Positions 47,000 through 58,026 of a stretch of DNA of 64,000 nt are shown in pieces. Every line of letters begins with the position of its first letter. Positions within the stretch are counted from its first letter, which is position 1. The DNA lies in the NCBI GenBank assembly GCA_001599595.1, contig BCHH01000011.1:703894-767893 (forward strand). Reading direction: 5' to 3'. Made by a program: the position numbers and the translations under genes. The stretch comes from Beverwykella pulmonaria (lineage: Eukaryota; Ascomycota; Dothideomycetes; Pleosporales; Melanommataceae). The notes beneath the pieces are model-generated. The model was not told the DNA's origin. It searched no databases and worked only from the letters and a program-made list of their open reading frames with translations.

Positions 47000-49900
47000 C
47001 GCCCATGGTTGACACACATCCGCGTTTCGAACGCAAAGAAAGTGTGGGAAGAAGGCTGGAGCGTGCGGCGTGGGCCCTTTTAACCGGCCAACCTTATTTC
47101 GACCTGCGCTCTTGTCATACCCGGACGGTTACCGGAGGTACTTCCTGTTTGCGTCGATAAGGCTGTCACACGTCTGCGAAAGTCGAATGCAGATCGAGGA
47201 ACTGCGCATTCATATTCACGTTCGAGATTGAGATGGATGCTCCACTCTACAAGGCGTACTGCTGCGTTTACTATGGATCTGACCATCTTGGTCAAGGGTT
47301 AAGCAGATGCCGTCAACAGTTACCCTTGTGCGTGCCCCCGCGAGCACATAAAACCAAGCAAGCAGTTTGCTTTTGTAGTCTCGTTTTGTGGAAAATCAAG
47401 GCGGCATGGGAATGGTGAGACTAATTATCTGTATTCGAAACGATTCATCACTAGATCTTAGGCCAGGGCAAATATAGATGGTGAGCTTACATCACTTTAA
47501 ACAATATAAAGGAGAGACCGGACAGAGTTCCGCCCAAGACAGAGACGAATGCCCCACTCTCTCCACCATCGCGTCGCAAAGCGTAGGATCACCACGACTA
47601 GACAGGCTTGCTGCGTGTGTTGATGCACTTCGCAACCTCTGGGTAAAACTATTGGATATATGTAAAGGTACTAATCTATGTTAGGTTTATCATAATATCT
47701 GCGTTGGCTTCGCAGAGCAATGCAATACATGTTATCAAGTCCATCCCCCCTTGTAACACAGCTTTGCAGCTACTTCCCTCCTTCAATTCACTACATGAAT
47801 GTATGAAAGGCATGTTGAGCCACCCCTAATCGCCCTCAAAGGTACGGTAGACCCTCGTATTTACTGCAGTTTCAGTAAGAGGTCTAGTCAAGGGGAAGGG
47901 GGTGGAGGCATTCGTTTAGAGTGACGAAAGCCTCACTGCGCGTTCATGGCCCCAACGGCGTATGTAGCGACTGATATCCTACTTTTCCGGACGACCAATC
48001 CCGTCCTCCCCTGGATTCTCTTCCCAAAAAGAACTGGTAAGGCCTCATTAGCGGCTCGACTAGAGATCCCAATGAAGTGTGACATGATTTGGACGGACTG
48101 ACGGGGAATGTTTCCCATGCCTTCGAGTGGTAGGGTAGCACGAGGCGTACATTTCGTTCACGTGTCTAGCTGCGGTGCTAAGGGATAAACCGTGATAAGG
48201 CCAATGTGTCGGCGGCGAGCACAGCGCGCACTTTTGAATTTCCGCTGCGACGAACTCGGAAATTGTGGAGCGGCAGTACGTGCAGTACTACCTCAAGTCG
48301 TGACTGGAAGTTTCAAGAGACTCGAGCATGCGCGGAATGCATATCTTCCTTGTCTTTCGATGCTTTCTGTAGCAGCCAGACACATCGTCTGTGATTTATT
48401 CTTCTGTCACCGTCACACATACATGGACTACTGACAAACGACGATATTTGGAATGGGAAGGCCGAGAGTATCCACGGGACTCTGCGCCGACCACGCCCGC
48501 CATGTTTCTGAACACGTCCGTCCGGGGAGATGCACCACTGATCCACAGCCACAACACCACCTCTCGCCCATACTCATCCGGCTCGCATGCTAGTAGATGT
48601 CAATTTATTTATTGGCGTAGGGTTAAACTACGTGGCAGCGGTTGTAGTAGTCGGTCAAGATGGCCATCTTAGCTGGAACCTCGAGGGCCCACTTCTTCCG
48701 GAGTCGCCGCTTATCGTTACGGAGGGTTCTCAGGAGGATCCTGAAAGTTTGGGAGACGCGTATGGTAAGTGTGTCTGCAGCGCAATCGAGCACGACGAAT
48801 TCGCGTGTTTGAGTCATCGTCGTTTCCTTGTGGCATCGGAAAGGTCGGTCATAATGACGATACAAGAGAAAGTATTCTTACGAGGTGTGTTTGCTGCATG
48901 TGTCTGTCGAGCATTGCCGAACGTTGTGTAAGCTAGCCTATATAGTTTCCACCAACATATGGTTTCTGCTAGCTCTAATCAAAACGCGTCACAATCGAAT
49001 TCTCGCGATTATTATCCACACCACTTATTAGCAATAGATCCTAGAGAGCTTGCTATACAATTAGCTATCTACGATTACAATGCACGTATTTACTGTATAC
49101 GAGCCAAAGCGCTCCCGCTAATGTTAAGGGCGGGTCCCGGATCCCATGGCGTCGTCATGTAACAGGTAGGGCTGAGTTCGTCCTAGGTGATAGAGGGCGA
49201 GAGGGATGAAATAAAAGGTAGATGTCGGAGTAAGGAGAGAGTAATGTGATAAACAATAAATTCCTGGCGGGCGAGAGGCTGTTTCACTGTGAGCGGTGTC
49301 AATGCCAGAGCAGATGTATGCAGCGGATAGCTATGTAGATTATCTAGGAGATTCGTGAAGTTTATATATTCGACTAGATCTGTTGACAAAGACATGGCTC
49401 TATGGATCTGTTGCTCTGTGATCTACGGATCGAACAAATCCACTAATCCATCACATGATACTGTGGCTTACGGTATTATTCCGGTTTGATTCGCTAGCTG
49501 ATGGTAGGGCATCGTCCCCCATGTCGTAGTCTGCCTCATTGCCCCGCTGCTGTGGTGGACAGTATGACTTGTCGTCAGTACTTCCTGGGTTGTGTTTGTA
49601 ACAATTTTGTAGTCATCTTTGTTTATGTTTATAACATCGACCTCTCTTCGCCAACCCCTACACAGGCTGTACTGGTTGAATCCTCTGTCTGTCTGCTCTC
49701 TTTCGCTACAACTACTTTTGATCTCCCTCGCGCCCATTTACTTATTTTTTGATTTTCTAGCGAGTGTGTAGCTACCAATTGCTGCGCAGTCTTTTCATCC
49801 CGGAATTTCACGTAATAATGTGCAGGTCAGCGGATAAATAAGTGATTGACAGGCATATGCTCTGCGGCGTAGTAAAGTTGGTTTCAATGCTTGTCTCAGT

Positions 49901-50729
49901 GTGGAACTCATCACATTACTTTGATAGCCCCCGACTTCGCCCCCCGATTTCGGCCCCTAATGGGCTTCGGCAAACAGCGATGCTCATTTTGCCGAACTGG
50001 GATACAAATTCGTTGTTGTAACTAGCTTCGAAGGTCGTATATACGCCCTAAGCTAGAGTTACTGAAGCAAGAGCTATAATGTCCAAGGACTTGAGCCCCA
50101 TTTGACGGTTATATTCCCGATTTCCTGAAGGGTATCATCGTGTACTGGTCAAGTGAAGACTTTTTCCTCCATAACATACGTCCGGACAAGGGATTGTGCT
50201 CTCGGGTCAAGGTGAGAGCTAAGCGCACATCCAGTCAGGAATCGTCTTTCTCGTTCAACTTGATGGTAGCAGACCTGATGCTCAAAGAGATTAGGAGAGC
50301 CGGTCCGAATAAGAAGGGCAGATGCATTGCCAGATTCGCGGACTTAGATCGGGCCCAACACATTGCGACCGCCTACTATCTTCTCTACTGAGATCCTATG
50401 GGGCGATCACTCAATGTTGATGCACTTTGACGCTCCATTTTGGTATGCCCGGTGGTACGGGATAACACCTTCAACTGTACTCCGGCGGCACAGCCAATGG
50501 CCTGTATCTAGGCCCGAGAAGTAACATGGTACTTAAAGAGCTCGTGGTCGGAATTCTGTTCTCATATCCTCCTCATTACATTCATTTACAATCATTACAT
50601 TTGTCTTATTCCTTTTCGCGTTCTATTCTCTCGTCTCTAGAGATTTCCGTTCTGTGAACGGACTCCACTCTTTTCTAGCCCATCGAATCATTACACCTGA
50701 TTTCGTTTTGCTTTATTGCTTAGTTCAAA
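47000..50729. other. 3.7-kb gene-poor region with possible transposon debris
   Basis: No intact gene was seen. Scraps with protein-like composition occur at 48623-48865 minus (containing NDKRRLRKKWALEVP), 48959-49162 plus (containing RELAIQLAIYDYNARIY) and 49629-49811 minus (containing KFRDEKTAQQLVATHSLENQ). A C-rich patch, gcccccgacttcgcccccc, lies near 49928. The scraps differ in frame and strand and none carries a diagnostic transposase or reverse-transcriptase motif, so the transposon reading is only a suggestion. The last 200 bp precede the secreted-protein gene and probably hold its promoter. Confidence 0.35.
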
Positions 50730-52765
50730 ATGCGTACAGTCGGGCTGTCCATCCTCGCGGAGCTCCTAAGCCTCCACGCAATTTTCGTGAAAGCCGAGCT
50801 CAAGTGCCACACTGGTGACTTGGCCAATTGGTCTATTGCCGACATATCCACCGCCAAAGAAGCGCTTGTTGGTCCTGCCGTCAATCTATGCAATCAGAGG
50901 ATCGGTATCTGGAATACTGGACCTGTTACATATGATGCTGGAGACCTCACTTTTCAAATTACTCGAGAAGTTGATCAACCCGCCGAAGAATGTAAAGCAG
51001 GCTTTGCTGCTATTATCTCAGATTGTATCAAGGGCCAAAATGTTGATGGAGGGGAGTTCCATGGCGCAAACGGAGTGGTATATGAGATCTACCACAAAGA
51101 TACCAAGGTTGATGGGAAAGACCACGAGAATGACGGCCTTGAGGAGATTTTTAATCTCGTGGGCCGTTCACCACGAGGAGGTCGATCGAATTTCAAGGCA
51201 AAGACAACGAAACCGAGAGTGAAGACGCCAGTAAAGAAGCCAAAGAAGGTGACCCAGCCTAAACTCAAGAAACCGAAGGCGACGCCCAAGCCGAAGGCTA
51301 CCCCAAAACCAAAAGCTTCCCCAAAATCTAAGTCCATCAACGCCAGCAAGGCCTCCAGCTCAGTGAAGCCAGCTCCAACAAAGACATGCAAGCAGATATA
51401 TGCGTTGGCCGTAAAGGATGCTAGGACGGAGGGTTTAGCTACTAAGAAGAAAGGTGCTGCGTCGAGGGACATTGTTTATGTTGGCGGTATGGCCAATGTT
51501 CGGAAACGCACACCCAAGGAGGGAAAAGCCTGTCAAGTTCAACTTAATGCGCTTGACTATCCAGATACTAATGAGATGGTAAGTACCTTACGAGATCAAG
51601 ATGCTTGCCCCACATTCCCATCATGCTCTGATTACTAAATTTACATTGGTCCATAGCCTGCAGGAGCAAAGTACTACAGCTTCGAGAAGCCGTTGGAGTG
51701 CACCAACACAGTTTTCCCTACTGGCTCTACAACGAAATTCGCAGGAACAGCTCAAAGCGATTATCACGTCGAGCACGTTCTCGAGTGGCAAGTCGTAACC
51801 GGATTCTTCGACTGGCTCATGACTGACAAGAATGGACTGCCGGGAAAGATTTTCGAAGATCCGAAAGGGAAATCCGCTAAGCTCGACTTCTGCCAATACT
51901 GGAAAACTACATGGCTGTCGACAGAAGAGTTCCAGATCAATGGCGCCGGTCCCAAAAGAACGGCCGAGGACCATCTCCGATATGCATATCCAGGCAAGAA
52001 GAACCACGATGACGAGTTTGTGTACCTTCTAGCGGGGATCAACTCGCCGGCTAAAGCGCAGGTAAGTAGTTTGACCTGGTCCACTGGTCTGTACGCCATC
52101 CTCTGATCAACCCCGTACAGATGTGGAGTCCCAAAAAGACCCTGGGCATTTACGGTGACACTACCCGCCGACCAGCCGGCAAGCCCGTGCACCCCGGCAA
52201 GACCGTGCACCCCGGCAAGACCGTGCACCCCGGCATGACCGATCTCATCACGTACGTCAAAGGCACTGGGGGTAAGAAGCCGAACCAGAACGGCAGACCG
52301 AAGAACACGCAAGGTAAGTACGGCCACGACGAAGAGCCCGCTAACATCGATCGCGCCCGCACCGCACTCATCAAGCTAAAGTGGCTCCTGGGCGCGCGCC
52401 TGTACATGAAGGACAACGCAATCGAGGCTATTCTCAAGAAGCAGAAGGAGCGCATCGGCAATGTTCTTGACCAGCTGGATACTGAACTGGAGAAGCAGAA
52501 GAAGAAGATGAACAATGGCCCGAATCCGACCTGGAAAAAGCAAGGCCTCAAGGCAAAGTGGGACATCTACATGGAAGAGAGGTTCAATGCGGCCGTGTCG
52601 AGGACTACCTACGACATGAATAAGTATCTCAGGCTGCTTGAGAAGTGGTGGGCTGCTCCAACGACGATTAAGGATCAGGCTCGTAAGGAGTTCAATGCGC
52701 AGATCAAGTTGATTAATGCTGCTTGGGAGAGGGAGAGGAGGACGACTTGGACAAAGCCCTATTGA
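50730..52765 (+). CDS. Secreted repeat-containing protein, unknown function
   Basis: Three exons (50730-51578, 51657-52061, 52121-52765) give 632 residues, in phase throughout. The first 22 residues form a signal peptide ending near VKA/ELK. An N-terminal domain to about 122 has four cysteines (26, 54, 88, 99), enough for two disulfides. It resembles, loosely, small Cys domains of secreted fungal proteins. Residues 158-203 are a Lys/Pro-rich basic linker (KPKATPKPKATP). The middle region (284-418) contains YHVEHVLEWQVV (319-330), a His/Glu pattern I associate with C-terminal parts of secreted chitinase-like and killer-toxin-like fungal proteins. A VHPGKT tandem repeat (441-458) follows, then a Lys-rich helical C-terminus. 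No catalytic site can be named. An effector or antagonism role is inference only. Confidence 0.72.
52187..52240 (+). repeat. 18-bp coding tandem repeat (VHPGKT)x3
   Basis: Three units of gtgcaccccggcaagacc lie head to tail, with one base change in the third. They encode VHPGKT, VHPGKT and VHPGMT in the secreted protein. The near identity at DNA level points to recent duplication. Confidence 0.95.
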
Positions 52766-52879
52766 GAGAAGAAGAGTAGGATTCTGTGTTACATAGAGCT
52801 GAAGTAAGGCTACGATCAAAGAATTTTAGTCTATGTAAGCAGGTGCAAAATGTTGTGTAAAAATTTTGGTTCTCATCCC

Positions 52880-54562
52880 TCAATCATAACCGAATACGTC
52901 GCCCTCCCAATCATCAAAGATGTCTCGATCAACCAAGGCCTCCCCATACCATTCATCAGTCCAATATTCCTTTATACCTGCTCCATGTTCCTTCCGTCCG
53001 ATATTATGGAAGAGCTCGTGCACTTCGGGTGCCGGGCGCCATTTCCTCACTTTCCACCATATTTGGCGTTCGTCGCAGTAGTCCTGGCCGGGTTTAGCAT
53101 CAAAAGCCTTCACTCCTGGTTTCGTATATGCCAGCCCCCATGCTAGCTCTCGAGCATTATTGGAGTTAACGACCTCCCTCATATCGAAGTTTTCGGCACG
53201 GCCTGCTCCTTCGAGGCTTCTCCATTGGAACGATAGAGGTGACCACAGTGCAGCTTGCCGTAGTGACGGCATTGACGCTGCAGCCTTAGCGAACGCGGTA
53301 AGAAATGGCAGCAGCGTCTGGTCGACAGGGTCGATTCGGTACTGGACAATCATGCGATCGTCGTCCCAATTGTAGTAGTCTTCAGAGATTTCGTGTTCGG
53401 AAAAGATTTCTTCACCGGCCATTCTGAGTGGAGGATAATGCTTTTCGGTGACTGGAAACCCTTCTGCGGCTCCTACAATGCCTAGCCCCGGGGGATCTTG
53501 GAAGTACCACTTTCCAGAAGGTGTAGCCATGTGGAACATGACGCTAAGATTTTCGAGATTGGGCCAGGACGGCGTACTATCATCTGCAGGCCAGAAGAGC
53601 GTCTCGTCGGTGACGACTCGAAGTTTCATCGTACGAAGTTGATATGAGAGCATGCGGAGGCTAGAGCTGAACACGTCGTACTGCGCAGGACTGACCATGT
53701 CTGGCATTGCAATACGCTGATCGATCCTGTCGGTGCTGTCTACAGGATAAATAAAGTCCAGCTGAGCATGTCGCAAGTTTGGAAGTGCAATCGTCTCCAA
53801 TGCCTTGCTGAAGTTGCGACGCGAGTCCCGACGAGGGCCCTCCCAGTCGTGTAGGGTATCTATCGCGGCTTCGCTCTGCGCACCTCGAGCCCATTCGTCA
53901 CCGCCAATCTTACACTTCAATGTGTCCAAGTTCGGCAGCTTGTTCGATATGTCGAGGAGTATCCGTAGATCGATTTTGCGCACTGACGGGTCAGGCACAT
54001 CGCCATATCCAAGGTCCGCCATTTGTACCATGAAAGACCGGACAGATGTCAGAGTAGGGAGCATTTCAGGATCGAGCAAGTGCACGCGCCAGCTGGTGAA
54101 TACACGATGCAGACAGTGATCGGGCATCGCTACCTCCCTTGTGGGCGTGAATATTTTGAGTTCGATCTTGCCCGGACCATGTACACTCGCCACTTTCACC
54201 TCCAGAGTCTTTATCGTATAAAACAGGAAGTTGATCTGCCGTGTGAACTCGCGATCCATCTCCTGAAGTTGTTCCGCCGAGTCATAACAACCGCAGTTAG
54301 CTTCATCTTCGTCATCGTCCCACATCAAAGCAGGTACACTTGCCTGGAACTCGACGCTCTCTAAGAGTCGAAAGAAGCGACTAGAGTATCTTTCTAGGAA
54401 TTCATCCGCGTTTTCTCTGGTCAAAGCGAATTCTGCAAACGCCCTAGATTGCTCTTCGGCGGCATACTGGAAGTAGCGCGACAGAAGAAGTGTGTTCTTG
54501 AGATCATCGCGGCTGAGGTAGCTGCTGATCCGATCTACCAGTTCTTGGGGCAGATTGTTCAT
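52880..54562 (-). CDS. F-box protein
   Basis: This is a single-exon protein of 560 residues. The N-terminal F-box (about 2-45: LPQELVDRISSYLSRDDLKNTLL) is the Skp1-binding module of SCF ubiquitin ligases. The rest has the Leu/Trp/Asp-rich composition of the many fungal F-box proteins whose C-terminal substrate region carries no named repeat. A Ser/Asp/Glu-rich segment (about 79-95, DDDEDEANCGC) lies early. It is convergent with the secreted-protein gene, with only 114 bp between stop codons, and divergent from the broken HET gene. Expanded F-box families are typical of variable regions in filamentous ascomycetes. The substrate is unknown. Confidence 0.85.
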   Translation of the reverse strand: MNNLPQELVDRISSYLSRDDLKNTLLLSRYFQYAAEEQSRAFAEFALTRENADEFLERYSSRFFRLLESVEFQASVPALMWDDDEDEANCGCYDSAEQLQEMDREFTRQINFLFYTIKTLEVKVASVHGPGKIELKIFTPTREVAMPDHCLHRVFTSWRVHLLDPEMLPTLTSVRSFMVQMADLGYGDVPDPSVRKIDLRILLDISNKLPNLDTLKCKIGGDEWARGAQSEAAIDTLHDWEGPRRDSRRNFSKALETIALPNLRHAQLDFIYPVDSTDRIDQRIAMPDMVSPAQYDVFSSSLRMLSYQLRTMKLRVVTDETLFWPADDSTPSWPNLENLSVMFHMATPSGKWYFQDPPGLGIVGAAEGFPVTEKHYPPLRMAGEEIFSEHEISEDYYNWDDDRMIVQYRIDPVDQTLLPFLTAFAKAAASMPSLRQAALWSPLSFQWRSLEGAGRAENFDMREVVNSNNARELAWGLAYTKPGVKAFDAKPGQDYCDERQIWWKVRKWRPAPEVHELFHNIGRKEHGAGIKEYWTDEWYGEALVDRDIFDDWEGDVFGYD

Positions 54563-55043
54563 GACTGTTATTCTAGAGTAAAGAGGGTGAAAGGTGCCGA
54601 ATAGACTATTTAACTATGTAGAGATTTGTTGTTTGGTATTAGATGGCCCTGCAATGTGTTGTAAAAGATGAGAACCGTGTTCCGTGATTGTGAAGAAAAC
54701 TAGTTCGCGGATTGACTTTGAATGGTAAGACTCGCCGTGTAGACAGGAGTGAGGAGGAAATTGGGAAAGGGGGAAGGTGCGGTTGTTGACATGAGATATT
54801 GATGAAGAGGCACGATCGGTGGCGGCGGCGAAGAAGTAAGCTGTAGGGGAAACACAGCCAATAAGCCACAAGGAGCTTTCAATCACTAATAGTGATTAGC
54901 GCCAGATCTGAGCTGTCACGTGCACGACTTGGCCCCATCGTAAGGGAGGCGCAGTTGCGGAAAAACGCTGGAGCGCATTTAATATCTGCCTAGCTCAGTT
55001 GAGTTGCCAGCCTCATACTTCCTTCGAAAATTCATTGAAGACA
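54563..55043. promoter_or_regulatory. Divergent upstream region of F-box and HET genes
   Basis: These 481 bp separate the F-box start from the HET start. An AT-rich patch (gcatttaatatctgcc) lies near 54975, about 70 bp before the HET start, and could serve as a TATA-like element. No gene was seen. Confidence 0.4.
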
Positions 55044-57001
55044 ATGGAAGACAGCACAATGAATAGATCCTTGAGACGAGAACTGGATGGACTCGTGCAT
55101 TCTTGCCAATACTGTAAGAGTATCGAGATCGATGGTACCGGCCCAGGTGTCAGTCAGTCTTTTCAATATGGCTTCCCCGATGTCCAAGCATTTGCTCAAA
55201 CATGCCAGCTGTTCGAGTGGGCTTTACGACTTCCAGACAGATCTTTAGTGGCCCCGGCGGACCTCATTCTCTCGATAGAAACCGATTCTGAAGACCTTGT
55301 ATATCTTGATGCCGTTTGGAGGAACATTCATGCCTCCTCGACATCTGAAACGGATCATGAGCAATCAAGATTATACATTTTCACCGATAAGAGTAGGTTT
55401 TGATAAGATCTGTCTATATATACTCTTTACCAAATGAATGCAGATGATCCTGCTGCCATATACGTCAAATCTCGGCCCCTCACACGTTCAAGGGATGGAT
55501 CAAAAAATATGAAACGTTACTACAAGCGCTTTCAACACTGTTTGAAAAAACACAAGACGTGTAGCGAAGCAATAAAAAATATCCAATCCTACCCTGCGCC
55601 TACCCATCTACTTCATACTTGCATCTACCCGAACTTGGACGTGCGGCTACATACAGTTGAAGAAGGACAGAAACCTCAGTATGTAGCATTGAGTTACTGC
55701 TGGGGTTATGATCAGAAAGACGCAAGGACAACAATGGCGAACATCAAGGCTCGACTCAATGGAATCGAATTATCTGAGCTGCCACAGACAATAAAAGATG
55801 CTGTAAAAGTGACACAATCACTTGGGTTGGCTTACCTTTGGGTAGATGCGCTCTGCATTATCCAAGACGATCCGGAAGATAAAACCACAGAGCTCGCAAA
55901 AATGTCAAGCATTTATCGAGGAGCCGCCCTAACCATTTCCGCTGCAAGCGCTGAGCATAGTAAAGAGGGATTTCTTGGAGATCGTGATCTTGCAAGGGCT
56001 TATGGCATGCTGGTATAGTTACCTTACATCCACGGGCAAGGCGAAAATCCGGTGAGAGGTTCAGTGCTGTTGTCCGAGCAGCCGATTTGTGGCAAATATC
56101 CAGAACCTATTGATGAACGAGCGTGGACAATGCAAGAGCATATTCTTTCACTTCGTCTTCTGAGATTTGGTTCAAAACAAACAATTTGGAAATGCAAGAC
56201 TCGCCATTTTAGCATCGATGGAGGAGGCTCACCACATCCAGTAAATGAGGACATTGACTTTTCCGTGGAAAATCCTCACCGAGTGGCTGAAGTGCAGGCT
56301 GGAATGGAAGAATCTGGTGGATCTGGTGAAACAGCCATCTGGGGTAGTTGGGAGAGAAGCATCCGCAAATATACACGTCGCAAACTCTCCAAAAAAAAAC
56401 CGACAGGTTACCGGCTTGTGCTGCTCTAGGAGAGAACTTTGCAGATATAATGGGATGGAGCGCATCCAATTACCTTGCAGGATTGTGGAAAAATGGCATT
56501 GAAGCACAACTTCTGTGGTATCGTCCTAAAGGATTACAATCTGAGAGATTGTCCGGCCCGACCTGGTCGTGGGCCTCTCTTGGTGGACCCGTCACATACT
56601 TTGAGCGTGACAAGTTCAAAGCCCAGGCGAAACTTGAGAAGTACACGATTGACCACGAAGTCAAAAGCCTTAAATATTCCGAAGTTCGATCGGGCTGCTT
56701 GTGGCTAAATGGACGATTACAACGAGCGCGCTGGGACGGGGTTCGTCTTAGACGAAGCAATCCCCCCTTTCGGCCCCTACCCCTATATATCTATTGGGAT
56801 TCATCTGATAGCATTGATGCGCGGAGTGTCTGGTGCTTTGAATAAATTGGATCACGCTTCTCTTCGGGCCTCATTTTTGAGACGAAAAATCAGACGGATT
56901 TCAAACGTCTCGGCTTCTTCAAAGATATAGGCATGCATCACGATCAACCTTCGAAGTCTTGGTTCCAGAAGGCTAAGCGACAGAGGATTGTTCTTCACTA
57001 G
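55044..57001 (+). pseudogene. Broken HET-domain (heterokaryon incompatibility) gene
   Basis: HET-domain proteins trigger cell death when incompatible hyphae fuse. Exon 1 is 55044-55392, a 51-bp intron follows, and the frame resumes at 55444. The N-terminal zone has CQYCKS. The HET domain follows with YVALSYCWG, LGLAYLWVDALCIIQDD and YRGAALTISAASAEHSKEGFL, so its core is complete. An in-frame TAG at 56016-56018 then stops the frame just before LPYIHG; the same frame continues with DERAWTMQEHILS, as in intact family members. A run of nine A at 56391-56399 shifts the frame by one, and reading continues with GENFADIMGW and WSWASLGG. A TAA at 56843-56845 interrupts the C-terminus, which runs to 57001. 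A short frame anomaly near 56730-56800 is also possible. As it stands the product would end at about residue 308. Sequencing error could explain the A-run but less easily the two stops. Confidence 0.8.
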
Positions 57002-57147
57002 TTCTTGCAGGCTGCTACTTATTCCGATCTAATATAACATACATAATTCCAGTCATCTAAGGGAGTGACGTAGAGATGCGCGCCATATCGTACTTCAAGC
57101 CAAGCACCATTCTATGACTACTAAAACAACAGCACCTCTGTTACGTA

Positions 57148-58026
57148 TCAAACAGCTTGTAGTATGAGCGTGAATACCCACAATGTTCCCAAATGCCCAC
57201 ATATCCAATCCTCGTTCCTAGTTACAACTCTTTGATAAGGCTTCTCTCCCTGCAATATTCCCCAATCTGCCGCCGTTCTCGCCGCTTCACCAGAATCATC
57301 GACATAAGTGTAGGAATGATTATTATTAGCACCATAGGAATCGTGGTAGTAATTATTGGAATCATAATCGCCGAGACCCAGTATGCGATCGTCATCACAG
57401 GACGTAGGGTCCGGAAAGGTATTTATTGCCCACCCTGGGTCGCAAATCTACCTTCTCAGGCCACAATTGATCAGCTCCTCGTACACACTGACGATAACCT
57501 CCTTCGAAGAAAGCATTGCTTTGAAGTTCGCTTTTACCAGGGCGAGCGCTTGGCGGTGGCTCGTGGACTGTCAAGCACATGAACTGTTTCGTCTATGACC
57601 GCTGTTGGCTCTGGAGTCATCTCAACTGTGGAAATTCCCGGGCAATGAAGTCGGACAACCTCTAAGGCGCGTATGCTCTCTTCTTGCAGCATGATGCCTA
57701 CAATGTCGTCAAAATTGAAGGCTGGGACGTTGATGCATATATAGTGGAGAGTGTTTCACTCCGCGGATGCTGTTGCATAAAGCAATTGCTCGAGTATAAG
57801 GGGGGGTAGCTTCGTAATGCCCCCTCCTGTTTGTGAGGAGAAGCGACAGATCGAAAGGCGAAGGGCCAAAACATGATAGTTGAGCAGCTGTTGAAGGCCC
57901 AAAGAAGCCATGATCAAAGGGGACGTCTAGCTCTACTATAATTGGCCCCTCGTAGATCTGACTTCGAAGCTCGCCCGAAAACTGAAGAAGCGAAGTGTCG
58001 TTTTGCAAGGGAAGGGGAGAAACCAT
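57148..58026 (-). pseudogene. Degenerate gene, possibly F-box-like fold family
   Basis: The minus strand reads as protein in three successive frames. The first starts at 58026 and contains QFSGELRSQIYEGPII and SPFDLSLLLTNRR, patterns like the LPxELRxxIYE and LLxTNRxxxxEA segments of a common fungal family found with F-box-like proteins. It stops at 57709 after a slip. A second frame then gives FNFDDIVGIMLQEESIRALE until a TAA at 57534-57536. A third frame, from about 57537, gives FKAMLSSKEVIVSVYEELIN, meets a TAG at 57448-57450, and continues as an Asp/Asn/Tyr-rich tail to a TGA at 57148-57150. Undetected introns could account for one break but not easily all. It faces the broken HET gene tail to tail, 146 bp away. 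Confidence 0.55.

Noticed and set aside
49921..50000. C-rich patch as a transposon terminal inverted repeat
   Set aside because: I found no inverted copy within the window and no target-site duplication.
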